Below are positions 18,052 through 26,208 of a stretch of DNA of 48,088 bases, one piece after another. The position numbers were made by a program, and so were the translations under genes. A model generated the notes under the pieces. It had not been told where the DNA came from. It did no database searches and was given only the letters and a program-made list of their open reading frames with translations. Origin of the DNA: Bifidobacterium breve (GTDB lineage: Bacteria > Myxococcota_A > UBA796 > SXON01); NCBI GenBank assembly GCA_943328795.2, contig CALQBK020000014.1, positions 1-48,088 on the forward strand, given 5' to 3'. The first letter of the stretch is position 1; every line of letters starts with the position of its first letter.

Positions 18052-20937
18052 TCAACCCTCAGCCAGGACAGGCGTGTCCGCGAGTATGCAAACCGGCGCC
18101 GGGGCCCACCCGGGGTCAGCCAGAATGAGCGTCCCAATTTGCGGCACGCCGTTGGTGTGAAATCCCACCGCGCCGTGCCAACCGGCCCAATCCCAGTCCA
18201 CGCCGCGAGCGGGGATCGCGTACCCGTTCGCGTCGGGGCCGGCAGTGGTTCCGAAGGCCGGCTCCTCGGTGTCGACCACTTGGGGGATCAGGTTCAGCAG
18301 CGCCACGCCGAACGGCACCTCGGCGGGAGGGATGCCGACTGGGACCAGCTGCGCGGACCGGCTAACTCGCGCCGGGTCGTGGTTCGCGTCGGGGTTCGTC
18401 GCGTACTGATCCACCCAACACAAGTACGCGTACGGGAACGTCCTGTCCGGATGTAGCGGCTCGGGGATCCCCCCGGACAGCGTGAGCCGGATGATGACGC
18501 ACCCGTCGGCGGCGTGCACGATGTCCAGCCGAGTGCAGTACGCCATCAGGGTCACCCACGCCTGCCACGCGTACCAGGCCGGCCGCGGGAACGCGATGAG
18601 GGCCCGTGAGTGCTGGGCATGGCCCGCCGAGTCCGGGATCACGCAGTCGTTGCGGAGGCTCATCGCGTCGAAGGTCCCCCAGTCCCGGCCGGACGCGGTC
18701 AGCTCCGCCGGCGACCGCATCGACGTGTACCAGCTGGCGTAGTCCACGCCCGCGGCCCGGAGCACCGCGAACCAGCGCAGGAGCATCGCCGCCTGGTACA
18801 GCGGGTTGGCCCGGCTGAACCAGTCGGCAGAGTCCGTGCCCGGCTTTGGAGGGTACAGCGCGGGGAAGCCCATGGCGTTCACGCACAGGCCGACGTCGAA
18901 CCCCGACGCTGTGAGGGGCGTGAGGACCGTCGCGCGGAACATCGCGATCACGTCGAGGAGCGCCACCTCGTCGTAGTAGTTGGCCGCTTTATACACGAGA
19001 ACACCGCGATCCGAGTACCCCGTGTCCGCCCCGTGGAACCAGTGGAACCCAGCGCGGTGCACGAGATCCGTGACGCTGAACGCGATGAGCTCCGACGCAT
19101 CAGCCGCCCGCCTTGGCCACCAGTACCCAGCGTCCTCGCAGCAGGCCGCCCAGTCGGCGTAGTCCGCGGCGATGTCCACCCCCGCCCGGTCCGCGATGAG
19201 CAGGGCGAGTTGGCGCTCGCGCCACAGCTCGACCTCCGCCCGCATCCCAATGTCCGCCACCTTGCGCATGAACCTCGCGCCGAGGAGGAGATCCTCGGGG
19301 GGTTGGTTGAAGCATTCCCCGAGGTGAAAACGCAGCCGCGTGAACCGGTCCCGGAACGTGCCGCTCATCAACGTGCAGTACCGGCCAAGCTCCAGCGCGC
19401 CGTACCGCGCGACGTCGCCCCCGGTGATGCCGAGCGCCGACGGGTCGTCCTCCGAGTTGACTTCGCTCGCGTCGCGCACGAACGCGCCGTCCAGCTCGTT
19501 GGCGAACTCCACCTCTTCGACCACGTCCCACAGGTCGTGCCCGACGGCCCGGAACGCCCGCCGCAGGCGGCCGAGGTACTCGGCGAGCGCGTCGGAGAGC
19601 GCCGCCAGCCCGAGCGCCTTGCGGCGGGCGCAGCCGAGCATGTAGTCGCTCACGTAGCCGTCCACGGCCTCGCCTCGCTCGCTCGGCCAGGTGTTCACGG
19701 CAAACTGTTGGTAGTGCCGCTCGGCGGAGGTTCCACCATCGACCTCCTCCCAGTACCACGGGTCCCACCCCGCGGTCGTGGCGATCGCGACGCTGCGCTG
19801 GTGCATCGGCCGCTCGGCGGACACGCTCGCCCACGTCGCGAGGGTGAAGTCCGCGCACAACGCGGGGCCCGCGGGACCGCCGCGGATGTTCGCCTCGTCA
19901 GCCACCTCTTTCTCCGTGGCCATCAGCGGAGATCCGCCGCACGGGTGGAACGGCGTGACCGACAGCTTCAGCCCGTGTCTCAAGCACGCGAGCACCATCC
20001 GCTGGAACGGGAGCAGCGCGCTCCACCCGTCTTGGCTCAGCTTCGGCTGCAGCTCGGACGGCTTCGGGAACCGCTCGCCGTCTTGGTAGCTCTTCGCGAC
20101 GGCGTAGCCCTGCCGCGGGAACAGCGAGCCCCAGTACAGGTCGCAGCGCTTGGTCCGTCGGAGCCGGCCCGCGCCCATCGCCGCGAGGTCAGCCACCATG
20201 TCGGAGTAGAGCCCGAATTCCTCGTACTCGGCTTCGCAGTACAGCTCATCCGCGGAGTCTGCAGAGAGCGGAAACGCCCCCTCGGCGATCCCCATCGCGG
20301 CGTCCACGACCCCGCCGGTCTGCAGCACGAACGGGATGACCGGGACCGAGTGTTGCTTTCGGGCATTGGCGTCCCCCCCGGGCGGGTCCGACGCCCCCTC
20401 GTCGCCGGCCGCCCCACCGGGGCCATCCAGGCGGACGCCAACGGGGCCAGCGCGGCGAGCCACGTCGGGACGGAACAAGGGTGCAAAGTGCCGCGCCGCG
20501 GCCTCGTCACCGTCACGCTCGGTCCCAATGCCCTCGGCGCGGAGCGCAGCGAACCACTGGCGCAGCGTAAACGCCGGCCCGGAGCGCACGGGGATCGGCC
20601 GGTCGAGGTACCGGGCACCGTCCTCGCCAAGCGCATCGGCGGCACCGACGGGAGCAGCTTCGGCCTCCGCCAAGGTCGCCAAGCGGGGAAGCGGGGTGCA
20701 GCCGGCGCTTGGCGGTGCCGAGCCCGCGGCGACGTCGGGCCCAGGACGCACGAGCGTTGGATCCGAGCGGTCGTCCGGGCCGACGGGGACCGCTGCCTGG
20801 CCCCAGTCGAGCGTCTCCCACGTGTGGGCTTGGGCCCCAGTGGCGAGCGCCGACGACCTGCCCAACGCGTCGACACGGATCGCCGCCCGCCCCCAGTCCA
20901 GCGCGGGGGCGCGCGGGGGGCGGCGGCTCGTCGTCAC
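18052..20937 (-). CDS. Large (961 aa) uncharacterised protein; possible TIM-barrel/glycoside-hydrolase-like core (weak)
   Basis: Long frame with non-random aromatic-rich composition. GTG start at 20937 overlaps the stop of the 136-aa gene. N-terminal duplicated LDWGxAA motif; VEFANELDGAF resembles an Asn-Glu catalytic motif. Confidence 0.7.
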   Translation of the reverse strand: MTTSRRPPRAPALDWGRAAIRVDALGRSSALATGAQAHTWETLDWGQAAVPVGPDDRSDPTLVRPGPDVAAGSAPPSAGCTPLPRLATLAEAEAAPVGAADALGEDGARYLDRPIPVRSGPAFTLRQWFAALRAEGIGTERDGDEAAARHFAPLFRPDVARRAGPVGVRLDGPGGAAGDEGASDPPGGDANARKQHSVPVIPFVLQTGGVVDAAMGIAEGAFPLSADSADELYCEAEYEEFGLYSDMVADLAAMGAGRLRRTKRCDLYWGSLFPRQGYAVAKSYQDGERFPKPSELQPKLSQDGWSALLPFQRMVLACLRHGLKLSVTPFHPCGGSPLMATEKEVADEANIRGGPAGPALCADFTLATWASVSAERPMHQRSVAIATTAGWDPWYWEEVDGGTSAERHYQQFAVNTWPSERGEAVDGYVSDYMLGCARRKALGLAALSDALAEYLGRLRRAFRAVGHDLWDVVEEVEFANELDGAFVRDASEVNSEDDPSALGITGGDVARYGALELGRYCTLMSGTFRDRFTRLRFHLGECFNQPPEDLLLGARFMRKVADIGMRAEVELWRERQLALLIADRAGVDIAADYADWAACCEDAGYWWPRRAADASELIAFSVTDLVHRAGFHWFHGADTGYSDRGVLVYKAANYYDEVALLDVIAMFRATVLTPLTASGFDVGLCVNAMGFPALYPPKPGTDSADWFSRANPLYQAAMLLRWFAVLRAAGVDYASWYTSMRSPAELTASGRDWGTFDAMSLRNDCVIPDSAGHAQHSRALIAFPRPAWYAWQAWVTLMAYCTRLDIVHAADGCVIIRLTLSGGIPEPLHPDRTFPYAYLCWVDQYATNPDANHDPARVSRSAQLVPVGIPPAEVPFGVALLNLIPQVVDTEEPAFGTTAGPDANGYAIPARGVDWDWAGWHGAVGFHTNGVPQIGTLILADPGWAPAPVCILADTPVLAEG

Positions 20938-21344
20938 TGCGAGAGCATCCGGACGCCGACGATGGCGCTGATCACGGCGGTGTTCGCGCTGGTGACGCCA
21001 AGGTGGTTCGCGTACCACAGCTGGAGGCGGGACTCCGGGAGAAACTCCGTCGTCGTGTTGTAGTCCGCGCTCCGCGCTACCCCCGGGTTGGTGAACGCGG
21101 TTGGCACGATCGGCACCGGGCTCCGCTCGTGCTGCCGGTTCAGGCCGGAGATGAACTCGATGTTCCAGTCGACGACGTTGCCGGCCGGCGCATCCATGAC
21201 GGTGACGAGGAAGATGGCCTCGGCCTGGATCAGCGCGTCCCGGAACCCGGGGACGTCGAGGTCCAGCTTGGTCTGCGTCTGCCCGCCCGCGAGCGTCGTG
21301 ACAGACATGTTCTTGAACAACGGGAAGAGTCGGACTCGGTACAT
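20934..21344 (-). CDS. Small (136 aa) uncharacterised beta-rich protein
   Basis: MYRVRLFPLFKNMSVTTLAGGQTQTKLDLDVPGFRDALIQ...; GGAGG Shine-Dalgarno at 21350-21354, 5 nt before the ATG; GTGA overlap with the 961-aa gene. Confidence 0.75.
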   Translation of the reverse strand: MYRVRLFPLFKNMSVTTLAGGQTQTKLDLDVPGFRDALIQAEAIFLVTVMDAPAGNVVDWNIEFISGLNRQHERSPVPIVPTAFTNPGVARSADYNTTTEFLPESRLQLWYANHLGVTSANTAVISAIVGVRMLSQ

Positions 21345-21386
21345 GGTGGCCTCCGGGGATTCTCATGCGCCCGCGGCCTCCGAAAG

Positions 21387-21450
21387 GTGAAGCGCCTCGG
21401 GTGAAGCGCCTCGGGTGAAGCGCCTCGGGTGAAGCGCCTCGGGTGAAGCG
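21387..21450. repeat. 14-bp tandem repeat (GTGAAGCGCCTCGG, 4 perfect copies plus 8 nt)
   Basis: Units at 21387-21400, 21401-21414, 21415-21428, 21429-21442 and partial 21443-21450. Located 43 bp upstream of the 136-aa gene start. Confidence 0.97.
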
Positions 21451-21479
21451 TAGCCGAGGGTGTGGTCACCCGCAACACC

Positions 21480-22470
21480 CGCGGGCGGGGAAATTTACGC
21501 GACGGTCAGCTGGACTCGGCGGGCAGCGGAGGGACGGGCGCGATCCCGAGGTTCGTCGCCCCGGCCGACGATTGTCCGCCGCTCGACCACGACCACCACC
21601 TCGCGGGAATCGTCGCCCGAGCCAGCGGTTGTCCAAGCGGACCCACTTCTGCTGGCGAGAACTGATCCACCCACATTGCTTTCGGCCGCGAGGGGTGCCG
21701 GGCGGGAGTGGGGGCCTGCACGGGGGCTCGCCAGAGCCGCCCCCCGTCCAGATCGGCGCCCCGACTCGCGGTGGTCGGCCGGCCCACCTCAACCGGCCGG
21801 CTGGCTCAGGTCTGGCCAGCGGACCCTGGTCAGATCTCGCAAGCGGTGAAGCTCTGGCCGACGATTGTCCCACGCTCGACCCCCATCTCCGGAGGATCGT
21901 CGCTCCGCACAAATCCCGGAAGCCCACCACCGAGGACGCGGAGAACACGGAGCCGCTCAACCTCCAGTTCGCGAGTCAGCAGCCGGGACAGTCCGTCGAG
22001 GCGGTGCTGCACGACTACATCTCCCTCCTCCCTCCGCGTGTTCCACGCGCTCCGTGATGTCATCCCCGTCCGGCACCGACCGTCCAAACCACGTCGCCCC
22101 TGCCGACGATTGTCCGCCCCGCTCCAGCCAGCGACGACGCGTGCGACCAGCATCGACGCCTGGATCCGACCTTGGAGCCTTCGTGGCAAAATCGCTGTAG
22201 TTCAATCCCGCGAAGTCGCACAACGCAACTGAAGCGGCTTTGCCCAGCTCGCCACTCCTCGATGACGAGCCCCGCTCAGCCAGCAACCAGGCGCGCCACC
22301 AGCACCGACGCCTGGGTCCGATCTTGGAGCCTTCGTGGCAAAATCGCTGTGGCGCTGCCCGAGCGCTCCTCCCTCCGCGCGCTCTGCGGCCTCGGTGGTG
22401 CCCATCCCCGTCCCTCGCCCAGCGCAGGCTGGGGCACGCCGGGCTACCTCCCCGGTCGTCACGCCCGCCG
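21480..22470. repeat. Apparently non-coding island of composite dispersed repeats
   Basis: GCCGACGATTGTCC at 21564-21577, 21857-21870 and 22102-22115. A diverged direct repeat of about 84 bp lies at 22117-22200 and 22270-22352 (both with GGAGCCTTCGTGGCAAAATCGCTGT). CACCGAGGACGCGGAGAACACGGAG-type words occur in both orientations (21928-21952 and 22032-22056). Confidence 0.8.
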
Positions 22471-22480
22471 AGGAGCTCGA

Positions 22481-23161
22481 ATGCCAAGCAGCAAAACCGA
22501 CCCCAATGCCGAGCCCCGGGAGGCGGGCCCGGCCGCAATCCGACTGGCGGCAGATGCGCTGAAGGGGCGGCGATGGGACGCGGCGCTCGAGCACCTGGAG
22601 GCCGCCGGGGAGCAGGGTGACCCGGGGTTGCGGACCCGGTCGCTGGCGTTCCGCGCGCAGGCGCTGGAGGGGCTGGGTCGACTGGACGAGGCCGAGCGCG
22701 CCGGCGCGTTGGCTGTGCAGAGCGCGAAGCGAGAGCCCGGGCAACCGGGCCTCGTGGCGGTGCGGGGCCTGCACGCAGCGATCCTCGCGCAGGTCGGCGC
22801 CCGCGAGGTGGCGAAGAAGGCGTTGGAGGCGGACCGGGCGCTGGTGGACCGGCCCGACGCGGCGCTCGCGACGGAGCCCAACGCGTCCGCGGTGCTGGTT
22901 CGCCGTGCGAACGCGCTGGCCGACGCCGGGCGATCCGACGAGGCCCGCGCGAGCGCGACGCTGGCTTGGGAGCTGGCGCGCGAGCCCCGGGAGCACGTGC
23001 TCGCCGCGCTGACGATCAGCCGGTGTGGGCCGGCCGAGGCCTGGATCAAGAAGGCACACGAGGTGGCCGACCGGGCGGACGACCAAAACCTGTTGACGGC
23101 CGTCGCGAAGGCCGCCCGGATGGCCGGCGTCGTCCTGGACGTGCTCCCGCCTACGCGGTGA
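22481..23161 (+). CDS. TPR-like helical-repeat protein
   Basis: ATG at 22481; WDAALEHLEAAGEQGDPGLRTRSLAFRAQALEGLGRLDEAERAGALAVQ and LVRRANALADAGRSDEARASATLAWEL are TPR-like. Confidence 0.7.
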   Translation: MPSSKTDPNAEPREAGPAAIRLAADALKGRRWDAALEHLEAAGEQGDPGLRTRSLAFRAQALEGLGRLDEAERAGALAVQSAKREPGQPGLVAVRGLHAAILAQVGAREVAKKALEADRALVDRPDAALATEPNASAVLVRRANALADAGRSDEARASATLAWELAREPREHVLAALTISRCGPAEAWIKKAHEVADRADDQNLLTAVAKAARMAGVVLDVLPPTR

Positions 23162-24497
23162 CCGAGTACCGCCGCGCGCCGGCCTCCGCCTCCAGGTAGG
23201 CGTCGAACACCGCGCACACGTTGCGGATGAAGTGCCGACCGAGCGGGGTGATCGTGACCCCGAACCCCTCCCCGCGCGGCTGGACCTCGACGATGCCGTC
23301 CGCCACGAGCGGCCCGAGCGCCTCGACCGACCGCGCCAGCACGGGTAGCTCGGCGCCCGCGATCACCGTCGACAAGTTGCAGAACAGCTCCATGATCACC
23401 CGCCGCCGCAGCTCGTCCTCGGCGGACAGCACGAACCCGCGCTCCGTCGGCAAGCGCCCCGCGTCGATCGCGTCCGTCCACGCCTTCCGATCCTTGAGGT
23501 CCTGGGCGTACACGCCGCCAAACCCGCCGATCGCGGAGACGCCGAGCCCGACGAGATCGAGCCCCCCGTGCGTCGTGTAGCCCTCGAAGTTCCGCTGGAG
23601 CGTGCCGGAGCGCTGGGCCTCCAGCAGCGCGTCGCCGGGCAGCGCGAAGTGGTCCATCCCAACGGGCTCGTAGCCAGCGGCGCCGAACACCTCGCTCGCG
23701 ATAGCGAACATGTCGGACTTCGCCTCCGACCCGGGCATTGCGTACTTCTCCAGCGCCTTCTGCGCGGGCTTGATCCACGGGACGTGGGCGTACTGAAACA
23801 AGGCGATACGTGTCGGATGCATCGCGGCGACGACCTGCACGGTGCTCCGAAAGCGCTCGGGCGTCTGCTCCGGCAGGCCGTACACGAGGTCCATGTTGAT
23901 GTCGAAGCTGCCCCGCCGACGCAGCGCGTCAAGGGCACGGACGGTCAGGTCGACCGGCTGGTCTCGGTGCACGACCTTCAACACCTCGGGATCCAGATCC
24001 TGCACGCCGAAGGAGTAGCGGTTGAAGCCCAGGTCCACGAGCTGGTCGACGTAGGCCTCGTCCACGGAGCGCGGGTCCACCTCGATCGCGAGGTCGGCGT
24101 CCGGGGCGAAGCCCCAAGTCGAGCGCAGGCCCTTCACGAGCTTCGCCATCTGCTCAGGGAGCAAGAACGTCGGCGTCCCTCCGCCGAGGGAGAGCTGCGT
24201 GAGCACCCGTCCGGGCTGCATCCGGGCGGCCTTGAGCTCTGCCTCGCGGAGGACGGCATCTACGTAGGGGCCGGCGACGGCGCGCTTTCCCTGGATCTCG
24301 ACGTGACAGCCACAGTAGAGGCAACGCTGCACGCAGAACGGCACGTGTAGGTACGCGGTGAACGGCCCGGACTGGCGACCGAGCGCAGCGTCGACAGCTT
24401 CGTCCGCGACGGGGCCAAACCACGGGGCGGTGGGGTAGCTCGTGTAGCGGGGCGCGCGGGTCCGCCACTTTTCGACCAAGGCAACGTCGGGCTTCAC
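23151..24497 (-). CDS. hemN: Oxygen-independent coproporphyrinogen III dehydrogenase
   Basis: YTSYPTAPWF, VPFCVQRCLYCGCHVEIQG (CX3CX2CXC), LSLGGGTPTFLLPEQM, FGVQDLDPEVLKVVHRDQP. Confidence 0.93.
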   Translation of the reverse strand: MKPDVALVEKWRTRAPRYTSYPTAPWFGPVADEAVDAALGRQSGPFTAYLHVPFCVQRCLYCGCHVEIQGKRAVAGPYVDAVLREAELKAARMQPGRVLTQLSLGGGTPTFLLPEQMAKLVKGLRSTWGFAPDADLAIEVDPRSVDEAYVDQLVDLGFNRYSFGVQDLDPEVLKVVHRDQPVDLTVRALDALRRRGSFDINMDLVYGLPEQTPERFRSTVQVVAAMHPTRIALFQYAHVPWIKPAQKALEKYAMPGSEAKSDMFAIASEVFGAAGYEPVGMDHFALPGDALLEAQRSGTLQRNFEGYTTHGGLDLVGLGVSAIGGFGGVYAQDLKDRKAWTDAIDAGRLPTERGFVLSAEDELRRRVIMELFCNLSTVIAGAELPVLARSVEALGPLVADGIVEVQPRGEGFGVTITPLGRHFIRNVCAVFDAYLEAEAGARRYSVTA

Positions 24498-24590
24498 GGG
24501 GGGCTCGGGTGGGTGGGAGACCTAACCCTGGGGCCCGCGCCGGCTGTCACTCGCTGGTCACGACGACGCCGCCCGGGGCCAGCCCGGGCG

Positions 24591-25583
24591 CTACTCGACG
24601 AGGATCGCGTCGGGATCGAAGGCCAGCGCCATCGCTTTCCCCGGAATGAGGACCTCTTGCCAGTCGAACGTGTGGCCCCCGTCCGTGCTCATCCCCACGA
24701 TCAGGCCGGAGCGCTCCGGCTTGGCGGTGTCCCCGGAGTCCCCGCCCCCGCTGTCCGCAGAGTCATGCTCACCACCGCCGGTGGCGTCCACGGCGTAGAG
24801 GTAGAGCGTGTCGCCCCACAGGACCGCCCCCGGCACGGACGCCTCGTCCCTTAGCATCGTGAGATCCGCCGTGAAGTGCATGCCGTCCGTAGACGTCGCC
24901 GAGTAGATCTGGTGGTCCCAGGGCCCAGAGTCGAGCTCCGGGCTCCAGATGTAGAACATCCGGAAGGTACCGTCGTTGAGCTGGACGACGCTCGGGTCGC
25001 AGATGTGCCCTGTCCCAAACGGGTTGAGCACGGCGGACTCGAACGGGCCGAGCCCGAGGGGGTCGGGGACGAAGGTGGTGAAATCGACGCCGTCGGCGCC
25101 GCAGTAGAACACGCGCTCGCTCCCCGCCACGTCGATCGTGGACGGCCCGCCGCCGCCGAACCACGAGAATTCGCCCGCGAGATCGTACGTTCCAGAGATG
25201 GTGGTGGAGGTGGCGAACGTGAGCGTGGGCCCCGTGCTGGTGAACAGCGCGTAGCCGTCGTTGTACGGGAACACGTCGGGATCGTTCCCGGCGGCGGAGG
25301 AGAACAAGAGGCCGTCTTCGGAGAAGTTCACGCCGTCGGCGGACGACGCCTCGTAGATGCTGTGCACCTCGTCGTCGTCCCAGCGAGCGCGCAGGGGTCC
25401 CCCCTTGTACACGAGGTGCAGCGGCCCGGTCACGCGCGCCGGGGCGCTGTCCTCGCTGCCCGTCGAGTCCGGTCCTCCCCCGTGCTTTCCCGTGCAGCCG
25501 AGCGCGAGCAACACCGAGGCGACACCGAGCCGTCGCGGGTGGAACCAGGGGGGACGGCGGTGCACGGCAAAACCCTTGCCCAT
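24591..25583 (-). CDS. Predicted lipoprotein with beta-propeller (GH43/levansucrase-like) repeats
   Basis: Lipobox LALGCTGK followed by GGGPDSTGSEDSAP linker; EASSADGVNFSEDGLLF and YSATSTDGMHFTADLTM style blades. Confidence 0.7.
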   Translation of the reverse strand: MGKGFAVHRRPPWFHPRRLGVASVLLALGCTGKHGGGPDSTGSEDSAPARVTGPLHLVYKGGPLRARWDDDEVHSIYEASSADGVNFSEDGLLFSSAAGNDPDVFPYNDGYALFTSTGPTLTFATSTTISGTYDLAGEFSWFGGGGPSTIDVAGSERVFYCGADGVDFTTFVPDPLGLGPFESAVLNPFGTGHICDPSVVQLNDGTFRMFYIWSPELDSGPWDHQIYSATSTDGMHFTADLTMLRDEASVPGAVLWGDTLYLYAVDATGGGEHDSADSGGGDSGDTAKPERSGLIVGMSTDGGHTFDWQEVLIPGKAMALAFDPDAILVE

Positions 25584-25611
25584 TCCAGGGCACTAACGCA
25601 GGATGGGCCCT

Positions 25612-26082
25612 TCAGCCGCGGAGCGGAGGAGCGAAGAGCCGCAGGCGGGCGGGACGCGTGGTCGGCAAGCGGTTTACCTCCAGGAGCGCGAACCCGGCGC
25701 GCTCGAGCGGGGTCGTCCCCGGCGGGCTGCCGAGCAAGTGGGCCACCACGTCCCCCATCGTCGGCTGGTGCCCGACGAGCAGCGGGGCGGTGTGCCCGGC
25801 GCAGAGCTGCAGGATGTCCGGCACATCGCCGTGCACGATGACCTCCTCGGGGAGGCAAGGCACGCCGGGGAACCGCTCGGCGACTACGGCCGCGGTCTCC
25901 GTCGTACGGACGTACGGGCTGTAGAGGATCACGGAAGGAGCCCAACCCCACGCCGCCAACACGGCCAGGTGATCCTCGAGCTGGACTCGGCCCGCGGCCG
26001 TGAGCCGCCGGTCGCAGTCGAAGCCCGTTGGGGACTGGTCCTCGGCGATACCGTGCCGCAAGATGCCGATCTGGATGTACAT
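25612..26082 (-). CDS. sixA: Phosphohistidine phosphatase SixA-like
   Basis: IGILRHGIAEDQS...CDRRLTAAGRVQLEDH, VILYSPYVRTTETAAVVAE, PLLVGHQPTMGDVVAHLLG. Confidence 0.88.
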   Translation of the reverse strand: MYIQIGILRHGIAEDQSPTGFDCDRRLTAAGRVQLEDHLAVLAAWGWAPSVILYSPYVRTTETAAVVAERFPGVPCLPEEVIVHGDVPDILQLCAGHTAPLLVGHQPTMGDVVAHLLGSPPGTTPLERAGFALLEVNRLPTTRPARLRLFAPPLRG

Positions 26083-26208
26083 GGAGGACCTGGGAGTCGC
26101 CGCGCCGCTAACCCAGGATGTGCCGCAGAGTCGCCCGTGACGAGCGGCGCCAACAGCCGGCCGCGCGGGTCATTTTCGGATTAATCCCCGCCCCTCTCCG
26201 AGAGCCCC

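Noticed and set aside
18610-21063. 817-aa plus-strand ORF opposite the 961-aa gene
   Set aside because: Composition (Arg/Ala/Gly/His-rich, low complexity) is typical of antisense frames in high-GC DNA. The minus strand has the better-structured product, RBS and coupling.
21387-21450. CRISPR array
   Set aside because: Units are contiguous 14-mers without spacers and no cas genes are visible.
21443-22057. 204-aa plus-strand ORF (and overlapping minus ORFs) in the repeat island
   Set aside because: Frame simply reads through repeat modules; Arg/Pro-rich, no domain, no RBS context. No transposase or GxxExxY gene found.
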